Shown: positions 15,830 to 23,277, counted from the stretch's first letter. The stretch: 31,083 nt of DNA from Mucilaginibacter empetricola (GCF_024808665.1 NZ_JANUBZ010000024.1:1-31083); one strand, 5' to 3'. Notes: a model not told the origin generated them from the sequence alone. Numbers and translations are program-made.

Positions 15830-16354
15830 ATGCTGAAAAATATCCCGATTAAAAAAGAATATTTACTGGTGGCAGGTACCATCATCGCTGTTTTGATTTG
15901 TTACCAGTTGGCCTTTAAAAAAACGATAATGGCTTGGCAGTTAAATAAACAGTTGAATACCCAACTAACCCAAGCAAGTGATTTGAATGTACAACCCGCT
16001 TACCTGGAACGGAAAAGTGCTAATTTGAGTAAAATTACAGCGCTCTATAAAACAGATACTACGGCATTTCGCAGCAACGTCATCAGTAATATTGCGGGTA
16101 TTGCCGAAAAAGAAAATGTAAAGTTGAGCGAAGTTCCTTTACAGGACCCTTCATTCCATACAGATAAATTTATTATTCAAAAGCTTGATTTTGAGGGTGA
16201 CTTCTTTTCGTTGACGAAAGTGCTAAAACAGTTGCAAAGCACCCCTCAAATTGGCATGCTGCGATCAGTGAGTTACAAAAGCATAGGAATCAGGTCAAAT
16301 TCAGATGAAAGCAAAAAGCTCGTTCTGGAAGTTTATCTGGAACTGGTGAAATAA
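15830..16354 (+). CDS. PilO/GspM-like platform protein
   Basis: I use the ATG at 15830, one base after the previous stop, giving 174 residues; an in-frame TTG at 15818 would overlap the upstream gene. The protein has a short cytoplasmic tail, one membrane helix (YLLVAGTIIAVLICYQLAF), a coiled-coil region (AWQLNKQLNTQLTQ onward) and a periplasmic ferredoxin-like domain with KLDFEGDFFSLTKVLKQLQ, a typical PilO pattern. It probably dimerises with the PilN-like domain of the preceding protein. It is the last gene of the plus arm; the facing minus arm ends at 16463. Confidence 0.78.
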   Translation: MLKNIPIKKEYLLVAGTIIAVLICYQLAFKKTIMAWQLNKQLNTQLTQASDLNVQPAYLERKSANLSKITALYKTDTTAFRSNVISNIAGIAEKENVKLSEVPLQDPSFHTDKFIIQKLDFEGDFFSLTKVLKQLQSTPQIGMLRSVSYKSIGIRSNSDESKKLVLEVYLELVK

Positions 16355-16462
16355 ACCTTTGGTGTAAATTCCATTAAAGATGTCTTGCTTGTTTACGGCG
16401 GGATAAAATTACGAAGCAGCTATGGCCACTGTTTATGATTTTATAGGTCCAAATGTATCAGC

Positions 16463-17614
16463 TTATTGAAAACTATTGCTCATTTGAAACAAAGGCAGAT
16501 ACATTGCGATTAAGATTGCCCCAACAATAAAGCCTAAAAAGATGATGATTAAAGGTTCCATCACGCTGCTGAGGGTGGTGGTTTTGTATTCAACTTCGCT
16601 AATATATTGTTCGGATATTTTACCAAAGAAATAGTCCAACTGGTTGGTTTCTTCACCTACTTTTACCAATTGTATCATTTTAGAGGGATATACCTTAAAC
16701 TGCTGCATACTTTCGTGCAGGGATTTGCCTTTCATAATATCATCCTCAACCTTTTGCAGGGACGACTCAATGGGATAATACCGGATCATCTGCCGGATCA
16801 ACGCTATGGCCCTTAAAAGGGGGAGTTTTGCATTAATCAACAGCCGCATGGAATTACAAAACCGGGCTAGGTATATTTTTTGCACCAGATTGCCTATCAA
16901 TGGCGTACGCAACACCAAGCCGGAGAAAATTTTCCTGAATTTTTCCGTTTTGCGGGTAAACAGAATAAAGCTAATTGTCAGGATAGTGAAGAGCACAAAG
17001 CGCCAGAAATTGTTTTCCATGGCCTGCGAAACACCAATGATCTTTTCAGTTAACCAGGGTAATTGTCCCCCGAAACGTTTAAAGACATCGCCAAACATGG
17101 GTACCACAAACTTCAGCATAAAAAATACGGCGCCTAATGAAGATGTTAGTACCACGCAAGGATAGGTGAGAGCCGATGTGATTTTTCGGCGCTGTTTAAT
17201 TTTATTCTCGTAGAATTTAGCAAGGTCCTGTAATACCTCGATCAGTTTGCCGGTTTCTTCCCCAATCTGCAAACTATAAACTTCGTACAAAGAGAATTTG
17301 CCGGTCTGCTGCAATGCTTGCGAGAAAGTGGTGCCACCTATAACGGCGTCCTGCATGGTTTGATAAAGTTGCTTGTCTTTTTGATTTTCCTGGTCAGCAG
17401 TGATGAGTTCAAAACTGCTTTTGAGATTAATTCCCGCTTCTAGAAGCGAGCTTAGCTCTAAATACAGGTGTTCTTTCTTTTTATCGTTAAGTTCTTTACT
17501 GCCGAAACTAATATCGCGGTTCAGCAGGGCCAATAAGCCACCTTCACCATCAGTGTTTTTCGACGGTTTTACAACTTTCTTCTTTTCGTATCTACTCAGA
17601 TCAATGGATGGCAT
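16463..17614 (-). CDS. gspF: Inner-membrane platform protein GspF/PilC
   Basis: The 383-residue protein has the two repeated GspF domains (about 48-172 and 250-372), each with cytoplasmic helices carrying the conserved G-E-E-T motifs (GEETGKLIEVLQDLAKFYE from 118; GEETNQLDYFF from 320) and the three membrane helices (about 152-174, 204-221 and 352-374). It ends with the usual LPLFQMSN-type tail. The N-terminal ~45 residues are charged and divergent. GspF links the ATPase to the growing pseudopilus. It is the last gene of the minus-strand operon, and its start overlaps the J-like pseudopilin by 14 bases. Confidence 0.92.
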   Translation of the reverse strand: MPSIDLSRYEKKKVVKPSKNTDGEGGLLALLNRDISFGSKELNDKKKEHLYLELSSLLEAGINLKSSFELITADQENQKDKQLYQTMQDAVIGGTTFSQALQQTGKFSLYEVYSLQIGEETGKLIEVLQDLAKFYENKIKQRRKITSALTYPCVVLTSSLGAVFFMLKFVVPMFGDVFKRFGGQLPWLTEKIIGVSQAMENNFWRFVLFTILTISFILFTRKTEKFRKIFSGLVLRTPLIGNLVQKIYLARFCNSMRLLINAKLPLLRAIALIRQMIRYYPIESSLQKVEDDIMKGKSLHESMQQFKVYPSKMIQLVKVGEETNQLDYFFGKISEQYISEVEYKTTTLSSVMEPLIIIFLGFIVGAILIAMYLPLFQMSNSFQ

Positions 17615-18107
17615 CGGTTTGGCGTTGAATCAGGTTTTCGGAACTATATGATTTACTGTAATGGTAAGGAATTTTTTCGTTTTGAAACAGCAGCGTAAAG
17701 GAAAGTTCATCCAATCTATTTTGTTCCGGAGTATCTTGTACGTTGTTCAAAGGTGTGTTTTCAAAAGAGGTAAGGATGTCCTGTGTTTGTACTTTAAACG
17801 TATCTTGTCGAGTGGTGCTTCGGATAATAAAATCCGGGTTGAAAGTATATTTAATCGACTGCTGATCGCTTTGTAGTTCTATACCATCAGTATCTTTAAT
17901 AACGACGGTAGCTTTTGCAAAATCCCTTCTCAATACATGATCGAGGCCAATCAAAACAGCTATGTTGTCATTCTTTGCAGTGAACGAACGATAAGATTTA
18001 ACCACAATGGAATAGGACGTATAGGTAATACCCAGTAATACTGCAGAAATCAGCATCGTGATGGCAACTTCCAATAGTGTAAAAGCCTTTATTTTATGAT
18101 TGTCCAT
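17601..18107 (-). CDS. Minor pseudopilin, GspJ/PilW-like
   Basis: The 168-residue protein has a prepilin signal of seven residues plus Ala8, then F9-TLLEVAITMLISAVLLGIT with Glu at +5. As in the other pilins here, Ala replaces Gly at -1. The head (about 35-168) is a strand-rich domain with no recognised motif. Its place between the I-like pseudopilin and GspF, and its length, suggest the GspJ role in the tip complex. It begins one base after the I-like gene stops and overlaps gspF by 14 bases. Confidence 0.78.
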   Translation of the reverse strand: MDNHKIKAFTLLEVAITMLISAVLLGITYTSYSIVVKSYRSFTAKNDNIAVLIGLDHVLRRDFAKATVVIKDTDGIELQSDQQSIKYTFNPDFIIRSTTRQDTFKVQTQDILTSFENTPLNNVQDTPEQNRLDELSFTLLFQNEKIPYHYSKSYSSENLIQRQTDAIH

Positions 18108-18108
18108 G

Positions 18109-18459
18109 CTAATAAATTACTTTTTCAAGCTCCGCTATTTTTTGCTGGTTCTGATCGTAAGCCGTTAAATGGATGTCAGATAAATTTTTATCCTGCGCGG
18201 ATGGTTTGACCTCCTGCTCGATCCTAAAATCGTCCACCGTAAAAGTTTGAGTTATTTTTGTAGCATCACGCTCCGCATTAAAAAGTGCCTCCCTTAATAA
18301 GGCTTGTGCCCGCAGTTTTTTAGCCGAAACAGACACACGGAGTACATTGGTATAAATCATCATAGCGATGCCAAAAACTACAACGATGATCACCATAGAG
18401 ACTACCACTTCCATGATGGTGGAAGCACGGACGCGGGTATTTAATTTGCCTCCAGCCAT
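18109..18459 (-). CDS. Minor pseudopilin, GspI/PilV-like
   Basis: The 116-residue protein has a basic leader ending R11-A12, then S13-TIMEVVVSMVIIVVVFGIAM with Glu at +5 (E17). The head is short (about 75 residues), matching GspI proteins, the smallest tip pseudopilins. It overlaps the K-like gene by 19 bases and stops one base before the J-like gene, so K, I and J are likely translated together, as in classical gsp operons. The assignment to I rests on size and order, not on a specific motif. Confidence 0.75.
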   Translation of the reverse strand: MAGGKLNTRVRASTIMEVVVSMVIIVVVFGIAMMIYTNVLRVSVSAKKLRAQALLREALFNAERDATKITQTFTVDDFRIEQEVKPSAQDKNLSDIHLTAYDQNQQKIAELEKVIY

Positions 18460-19706
18460 TGTAATATTTTTTTCTTTTTTTGAGCAACTGGCAAAAGGTC
18501 GCTTGTTAGATAATACGGAGAAAGCGCTTTGGAATTTATTGTGGTATTGATTAGGTAATTTTCATATAAAGTGAAGCTGCTTTTGTAAAAAAAAAGACTG
18601 GTGAAAACACTACCATCTACTTCCGTAGTATCCTTTAATTGCAGCATGCCCTGAGAATAAATCTGCCCCTGAACTTTGGTGTGTTTTCCGATGGTAATAG
18701 TCGGTTTTACGTTATTAACTGCTTTTTCATAAGTAAATATTGCACCATTAATGGTTGAGCTTTGACCGATAAATAAAACCTCCTGTGTTTTTGACGCTGT
18801 CGGTTGAAAACGCAGGACGCCCACCCCGGAAGGATAATTAAATACACAACGGGGCTCTACGCGAATGGAATCCGTGGCAAAAAGCTGGCAGTTGCCCTGA
18901 AACCCGCTTTTAACTACGATGGATTTAGCAAAAACGATAATATTGCTCAGCAGTGCGGTACTATCAATGGTTATAGTTGTATCTGACAATAAAATAATAT
19001 TGCCTTTTAATTTGATATTTTCAAGTGTCTGCACCGATTTTTTGAAAGAAAAAAAACGTGTGGGTAACAAAAATGACTGTTGCAGGGAGTCTTTTTTGGG
19101 AAGAATAGCGTCGCCCTCAAGCGTTGATGTAAAGTGTTGTTGCAGTAGATTAAGCCTGGCGATATTTAATGCGGGTAATGTTTTTGCGCTGACGCGTTTA
19201 TTACCAATGATTAAACGTTTATCGCCCTGGTAGGCCATATTATTGATATAAGCTTCCTGCACGCCTGCTTTTGGAATATACCCGTCGCCCCGGATGGTCG
19301 TCTTACCACTTAAAGAAAATGGCCTGTCCTCATCAATCAGATAGATAGCTGCCCATTTGGAAGAATCAATCGCGTTGGCCATTGAAAAAGCTTTGTATAA
19401 AGTGTCTTTTTGAATAAAGGCTTTCACACAGCCGATGTCAAATATTCCCCAGGTTATTTTTTTAAGGATAAGTGAATCAGCGTCATTATTAAAAAGGCTA
19501 ATTGTTTTCTCCTGATTATAAGTGCTGTCTTCGGAGGCTAGCAAAATGTTTACACCGGATTGGAGGTTATTTTCTAATTGATCATACCGATTCTTTTGCT
19601 GGTATTGGGCTTTATAAAAATAAGCAGCGACAATTAATGATGAACAGATTAGCCCGATCACTAAAGCAATAATGATGACCATATATAGGGCCGATGCTTT
19701 AAGCAT
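18441..19706 (-). CDS. GspK/PilX-like minor pseudopilin with beta-helix-like body
   Basis: The 421-residue protein opens with MLKASALYMVIIIALVIGLI, a short leader, Ala4 as possible -1 residue and a long hydrophobic helix without Glu at +5. GspK is the pseudopilin known to lack that Glu, so this fits. After a coiled-coil-like stretch (YQQKNRYDQLENNLQ), the body from about 225 to 385 shows short repeating strands (KGNIILLSD, NIIVFAKSIVVKSG, STINGAIFTYE, TKVQGQIYSQGMLQL, TEVDGSVFTSLF) that resemble a bactofilin-like parallel beta helix rather than the helical head of GspK. It overlaps the I-like gene. Assignment is by position and N-terminus. Confidence 0.65.
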   Translation of the reverse strand: MLKASALYMVIIIALVIGLICSSLIVAAYFYKAQYQQKNRYDQLENNLQSGVNILLASEDSTYNQEKTISLFNNDADSLILKKITWGIFDIGCVKAFIQKDTLYKAFSMANAIDSSKWAAIYLIDEDRPFSLSGKTTIRGDGYIPKAGVQEAYINNMAYQGDKRLIIGNKRVSAKTLPALNIARLNLLQQHFTSTLEGDAILPKKDSLQQSFLLPTRFFSFKKSVQTLENIKLKGNIILLSDTTITIDSTALLSNIIVFAKSIVVKSGFQGNCQLFATDSIRVEPRCVFNYPSGVGVLRFQPTASKTQEVLFIGQSSTINGAIFTYEKAVNNVKPTITIGKHTKVQGQIYSQGMLQLKDTTEVDGSVFTSLFFYKSSFTLYENYLINTTINSKALSPYYLTSDLLPVAQKKKKILQWLEAN

Positions 19707-19713
19707 AATTTTT

Positions 19714-20181
19714 TTATTTGGCCGTCTTTTTTATGGTATCGGCGGGCGTAATTTTATTCTTTTTTAGAATATTAATCCTTTTCCAAAAGGGAACAACCTT
19801 ATCGGCAACCAGTACGCCATTTTTCCATTTGGTTTGTTCTTTTAGTGTGCCGTCTTCGTTCCAGCTTTTCCAGGGACCCTGTTTCAAACCTTTTTTAAAA
19901 AATCCCTGCTCTTTCAAGTTTTTGCTCAGGTAAAATTCACTGTACTGGCCGTCGAGCAGTTTGCCACTGAAGCCGCCTTGGGTGGAATGAATGCCATTGG
20001 CATAATACCAATAGTAAACCAAATTTGCTTTTGGCGATGGAACAGCCGAAACCTCGTTTATTTCAGCTACAATGGTTTTATCGGATTGTGGAATACGAAC
20101 TTTAATGCCCATCTCGGGCATTTCCTGGGCATAAATGACACCCGAAGTCAGTAGGAAAAATAGGGTAAATATCTTTTTCAT
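19714..20181 (-). CDS. Exported YwqK/MORN-repeat-like protein
   Basis: The 155-residue protein has a signal peptide (MKKIFTLFFLLTSGVIYA before Gln19) and repeats of the MORN/YwqK type in its C-terminal half: GGFSGKLLDGQYSEFYL, QGFFKKGLKQGPWKSWNEDG and TLKEQTKWKNGVLVAD. Such repeats form extended beta hairpin stacks. Database labels often call these 'toxin-antitoxin system YwqK family antitoxin', but there is no toxin gene nearby; the context is a secretion operon. Its ATG overlaps the stop of the PilP-like gene by one base (TAATG), so it is translated as part of that operon. Role unknown; a periplasmic structural part is possible. Confidence 0.7.
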   Translation of the reverse strand: MKKIFTLFFLLTSGVIYAQEMPEMGIKVRIPQSDKTIVAEINEVSAVPSPKANLVYYWYYANGIHSTQGGFSGKLLDGQYSEFYLSKNLKEQGFFKKGLKQGPWKSWNEDGTLKEQTKWKNGVLVADKVVPFWKRINILKKNKITPADTIKKTAK

Positions 20182-20684
20182 TAAGAAGCCGGTTTGATTG
20201 CGATAAATTTGGTTGCGCCATTGAATCTGATTTTGATGGAATCGCGAAAGTTCCTGATCAGTTTTACATTGTCTTTTATCTCTCCCTCTGAAAACATTTC
20301 GTTTTTGCCATTAATGGTCACTAAGGCAATCAGTTTTTTGGAGTCGGGATTACGGATATAGCCTGCGTATTGAATGAAACTCCAGTTAAAAGCAGGTCTG
20401 ACGGGTGAATTAACTAGGCTTCTGTGCACCAGTTTTTTAATGGGTATTTCTGCGGTATCAATCGTTTTGATAATGCCAAATGGATCGCGGTAGTTCAGCA
20501 ATAAACGGATAGTATCCTTTGGGATAGCATAATCATTATAAGCTTCCTTTTGACGAGGATTGGCTGTCGGAGTAACCGGATCATCGCCGGAGCCGCCTGC
20601 CGCATCAAAAACGCGGTAGATGATCAGTCCCCAAACTACTAAAACAATAAAGCCCAAAAAATAAGTCATTTTTTTATTTTTCAC
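20181..20684 (-). CDS. PilP/GspC-like inner-membrane connector
   Basis: The 167-residue protein has a short cytoplasmic start, one membrane helix (about 7-24, TYFLGFIVLVVWGLIIYRV), a proline-rich linker, an R66-D-P-F69 motif in NYRDPFG like the RDPF of PilP, and a C-terminal beta domain (about 100-167) with the PilP/GspC homology-region pattern: YAGYIRN, KLIALVTINGKNEMFSEGE, then VKLIRNFRDSIKIRFNG and FIAIK. PilP and GspC link the inner-membrane platform to the secretin. This gene therefore supplies the connector missing from the plus-strand arm. Confidence 0.72.
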   Translation of the reverse strand: MKNKKMTYFLGFIVLVVWGLIIYRVFDAAGGSGDDPVTPTANPRQKEAYNDYAIPKDTIRLLLNYRDPFGIIKTIDTAEIPIKKLVHRSLVNSPVRPAFNWSFIQYAGYIRNPDSKKLIALVTINGKNEMFSEGEIKDNVKLIRNFRDSIKIRFNGATKFIAIKPAS

Positions 20685-20696
20685 ACGTTGATGGTT

Positions 20697-21656
20697 TTAT
20701 TGCAATACAAAATAGCTGGCATTTACCGGTGCGCTCTCGTTGCCTGCGGCATCTACGGCGGTAACAACCCAATAGATCTTATTCCCCGAGGCTCCCAAAT
20801 TAAAACTGTAGCTGGTAGCCGTTAAGCTCATCGGGAAACTCGAATTGTAGTTGGTTACCCCATCACTTTGGAATACATACAATTTATATTTTACTGCACG
20901 TGCCACGGCGTTCCATTGCAAGATAACCGGTAATGGTACCGTAACACCATTAGCAGGCGCCACAAGGGTAACTTGTGCTGGCGGGGTATGGTCATAAGTG
21001 ACCTGATAGACCGATGACCATTGTGCTTGGGCGGTATCATTTTGTGCCTTAACGCGCCATTGGTAATTTTGGTCTTTAGGAAATGTAAAGCTGAATTGCT
21101 GGCCCGGTATGGTTTGATTTATCAACACGGCGCTCTCGTTTACAAAGTTATTGGTATCTACTTCGATCTGATATTTAGTTGCACCGTATAAGCTTCCCCA
21201 TTGAAAAACAATATTGCTTTGATTGGTCAGATAATTATTGGCGGGAGACGTTAATTGTACGGTTTGTCCAACAACACTGGAGGCCGCAACCACAAAAGTT
21301 CTTGGCGCCGCATAAGCCGTTTGTGAGCTTCCATTCTCGGCCATTACCCGCCATTGGTAAGTTCCAGGGTTTAAATTGGCGGAGAATTTGTAACTGCTTA
21401 CAATGGTATCCAAAACAAGACTGCCCGGATTGGCAAAACTTGGACTAACCACCTGTAGGTGATAGGTCAAGGCGTGATCAATCTGGTCCCACCAAAAGTT
21501 GATCGTATAGCTCGTGCTGGTGTACTGATTTGCAGGAGCTTCCAAAACAACCTGGCTTTTAGCAATGGATGGCTCGATAATGTCGTCGCAGGAAGAAAGG
21601 CACGTCAGTCCGGCAAATAACAAAAGAAATAAACAAGGTAAAGGTCTTAATTTCAT
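20697..21656 (-). CDS. Lipoprotein with three FN3-like domains
   Basis: The 319-residue protein has a lipoprotein signal (hydrophobic run, lipobox L20-S-S-C23) followed by Asp-Asp-Ile-Ile-Glu, an acidic start after the lipidated Cys that resembles Bacteroidota surface-export signals. Three repeated fibronectin-type-III-like domains follow (about 33-127, 133-224, 227-319), each with the Leu-x-x-Pro-Ala-Asn opening (APANQYTSTS, SPANNYLTNQ, APANGVTVPL) and a QWRV-type strand. It is the first gene of the minus-strand secretion operon, 12 bases before the PilP-like gene. It may be a surface-exposed partner or accessory to the secretin; this is inferred from its place only. Confidence 0.78.
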   Translation of the reverse strand: MKLRPLPCLFLLLFAGLTCLSSCDDIIEPSIAKSQVVLEAPANQYTSTSYTINFWWDQIDHALTYHLQVVSPSFANPGSLVLDTIVSSYKFSANLNPGTYQWRVMAENGSSQTAYAAPRTFVVAASSVVGQTVQLTSPANNYLTNQSNIVFQWGSLYGATKYQIEVDTNNFVNESAVLINQTIPGQQFSFTFPKDQNYQWRVKAQNDTAQAQWSSVYQVTYDHTPPAQVTLVAPANGVTVPLPVILQWNAVARAVKYKLYVFQSDGVTNYNSSFPMSLTATSYSFNLGASGNKIYWVVTAVDAAGNESAPVNASYFVLQ

Positions 21657-21727
21657 TGCGGGCTAAAGTACAAGTTCTAGGTTATTTAAAATGCGGGTGA
21701 AATTAATAAAAAAAAATTTAAGAAGTA

Positions 21728-21791
21728 GCAAGATAGTGTGTCCCTCCGGTGACAGATTGCTATCTTTCCGTCGGTTGACACACTATCTTGC
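21728..21791. repeat. 15-bp perfect inverted repeat between HNH and FN3 genes
   Basis: GCAAGATAGTGTGTC (21728-21742) is repeated inverted as GACACACTATCTTGC (21777-21791), with a 34-base loop that itself holds small complementary runs. A second hairpin (CGGGG/CCCCG, 21791-21804) adjoins it. It lies 33 bases beyond the stop of the minus-strand HNH-like gene and 72 bases before the start of the FN3 gene. It could be a terminator, an RNA structure or the remains of a small mobile element. Confidence 0.7.
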
Positions 21792-21823
21792 GGGGAAATC
21801 CCCGTACCCCTTAGTTGCAATAG

Positions 21824-22579
21824 TCACAAGCTACTTTTGCCATACTTCCACACAAAGCCATTCCATTGCTTGTACATTCCTTTTGCTACTTGAATAATGT
21901 CTTTATTATCAGTCTTCGTTTGCCGGGAAGCTTCTTTGATGCTGGGATATCGCTTGATAAGGTTGCCTTGCAAGTCGTATTGCTCGATTGGCTTGCTGGT
22001 GGAATTATTCTTTTTCCAATTAGAACGGTCAGCCGTTTTTAGGTTTGAGGGCAGCACCCGTTCCCGTGCAATAGCCCGCAATTGCTTTTCACTTTTGGTC
22101 ACTTCAGCCAAGTTTTCCGGGCGGTTGTTATAGCCGTCACCGTCGCTATTTATTACATACACCCCATTTTTCTTATAATCAAGATGCGGGTCAATAAACG
22201 TCTTATAAATGAGCCTGCGGACATTGGCATAGTATTGCTGGTTTTCCAACGCCAGGGTTACCCCTAAGTCAATGGAGGGTTCTCCAGTCCTCACATTCCT
22301 GTTTTTATTGACCTTCTGACTTAATATGCGTCCTGTGACGAATTGCTGATACAGACGGGGATGCGGAATAATACGGTCAAGCGACTTTATCCTTCCTTTT
22401 GTCGAAGCCTGGTAATATCCTTCAAAACCGGGGATGTCTTTCCATGCTTCTCCGGGAATGTCGATTAGAGACTTATTTTGATGAGGGGGTATCTGATCCA
22501 AAGCTGGAAGTATAGGTTCTTTTAAAGCACAAATATCAGGAATACATTTTTGTTTTAGCATTGCTGTGAAATGCTGCAA
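21824..22579 (-). CDS. NUMOD4/NUMOD1 HNH-like homing-endonuclease family protein
   Basis: The 251-residue protein has a NUMOD4 domain at about 43-90 (GEAWKDIPGFEGYYQASTKG and RIKSLDR), an HNH-like middle (about 118-157, with GDGYNNRPENL) and a C-terminal NUMOD1-type DNA-binding segment (about 195-247: KPIEQYDLQGNLIKRYPSIK, then a helix-turn-helix-like part ending GFVWKYG). Where active members have a His in V-H-R-L and V-x-H-x-D-G-x, this one has V120-R-R-L and Y141-V-I-N-S-D-G, so both metal/catalytic histidines seem lost. The start could be M1 at 22579 or the ATG at 22561. It looks like a selfish-element relic. Confidence 0.8.
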   Translation of the reverse strand: MQHFTAMLKQKCIPDICALKEPILPALDQIPPHQNKSLIDIPGEAWKDIPGFEGYYQASTKGRIKSLDRIIPHPRLYQQFVTGRILSQKVNKNRNVRTGEPSIDLGVTLALENQQYYANVRRLIYKTFIDPHLDYKKNGVYVINSDGDGYNNRPENLAEVTKSEKQLRAIARERVLPSNLKTADRSNWKKNNSTSKPIEQYDLQGNLIKRYPSIKEASRQTKTDNKDIIQVAKGMYKQWNGFVWKYGKSSL

Positions 22580-23277
22580 TAACCAAGCAGGCGTATATAT
22601 GGTTATCGACGCACTTATTAGGGATTATAAGACTAAGAAAGCCTACTCTAAATAAACAAAGCCCAACGCTAAGCCAGGCTCGTTTATCACCTATCGCTTT
22701 GTTATCGCAAGCCGCAAGCTTGCTTCATTTTAGGTCGAAGTTTGCAAACTTCGACCAGGAGGGGACAAGCTGTTTTTTGGAAAATCCCCGTATCGCTAAA
22801 ATATCGCATCGTTTCAATATACCACCCCTACGCAAGATAACGTCTAGCCCGATAAAATATCGTCGGGGCATGTACTCTAAATTGTTTTATTGTAATAAAA
22901 AAGTTACACATGTGCACGCGTAAGTTAATAGTTAGTGAATATATTGGCATCGAAATTTATGTTCAACCTTACTCATAAAAAATGAAATTTCTGACCTCAC
23001 CCCACTTGCGTCTTCTTTTTGATAACCAACATCTTGCAGATTTTCGTCTTTAAAGTTGAAATGAAGCCGCGATAAATAGCTATTAATTTATTCGACTGCA
23101 TCTAAAACTTTCCTAACTCGTTTTAAAAAGACTGTTTAACTTCTGTTGCTGATACAACTCGGATTTCAGCGTATCGTCGCAACAAAAAAGGTTCTTCAAA
23201 TCCTTCTAAAAACGGAAAAATAAATAATAAAATACAACAGTTCTCAATTTAAAACTCCTGAATCTTAGCAATTAAAG
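22580..23277. other. 698-base non-coding region upstream of the Rhs locus
   Basis: No convincing gene is present; open frames here lack protein-like composition. The left half has REP-like palindromes at 22707-22756. The right half (about 22920-23277) is AT-rich and should hold the promoter and 5' leader of the Rhs genes, but I cannot place a consensus promoter. Confidence 0.5.
22707..22756. repeat. REP-like doublet: hairpin plus 24-base perfect palindrome
   Basis: GCAAGC-CGCAA-GCTTGC (22707-22723) is followed nine bases later by a perfect palindrome at 22733-22756, with arms GGTCGAAGTTTG and CAAACTTCGACC. Two short palindromes close together, followed by a GGAGGGG run, is the usual form of REP/BIME-like elements mobilised by REP-associated (Y1) transposases; no such transposase is in this window. 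Confidence 0.6.

Noticed and set aside
19714..20181. YwqK 'antitoxin' as part of a toxin-antitoxin pair
   Set aside because: The protein has a signal peptide and lies inside a secretion operon with no toxin-like partner; the label comes from the MORN-like repeats.
22699..22923. Plus-strand 74-codon frame upstream of the Rhs locus
   Set aside because: It runs through the REP-like palindromes and has no recognisable features.
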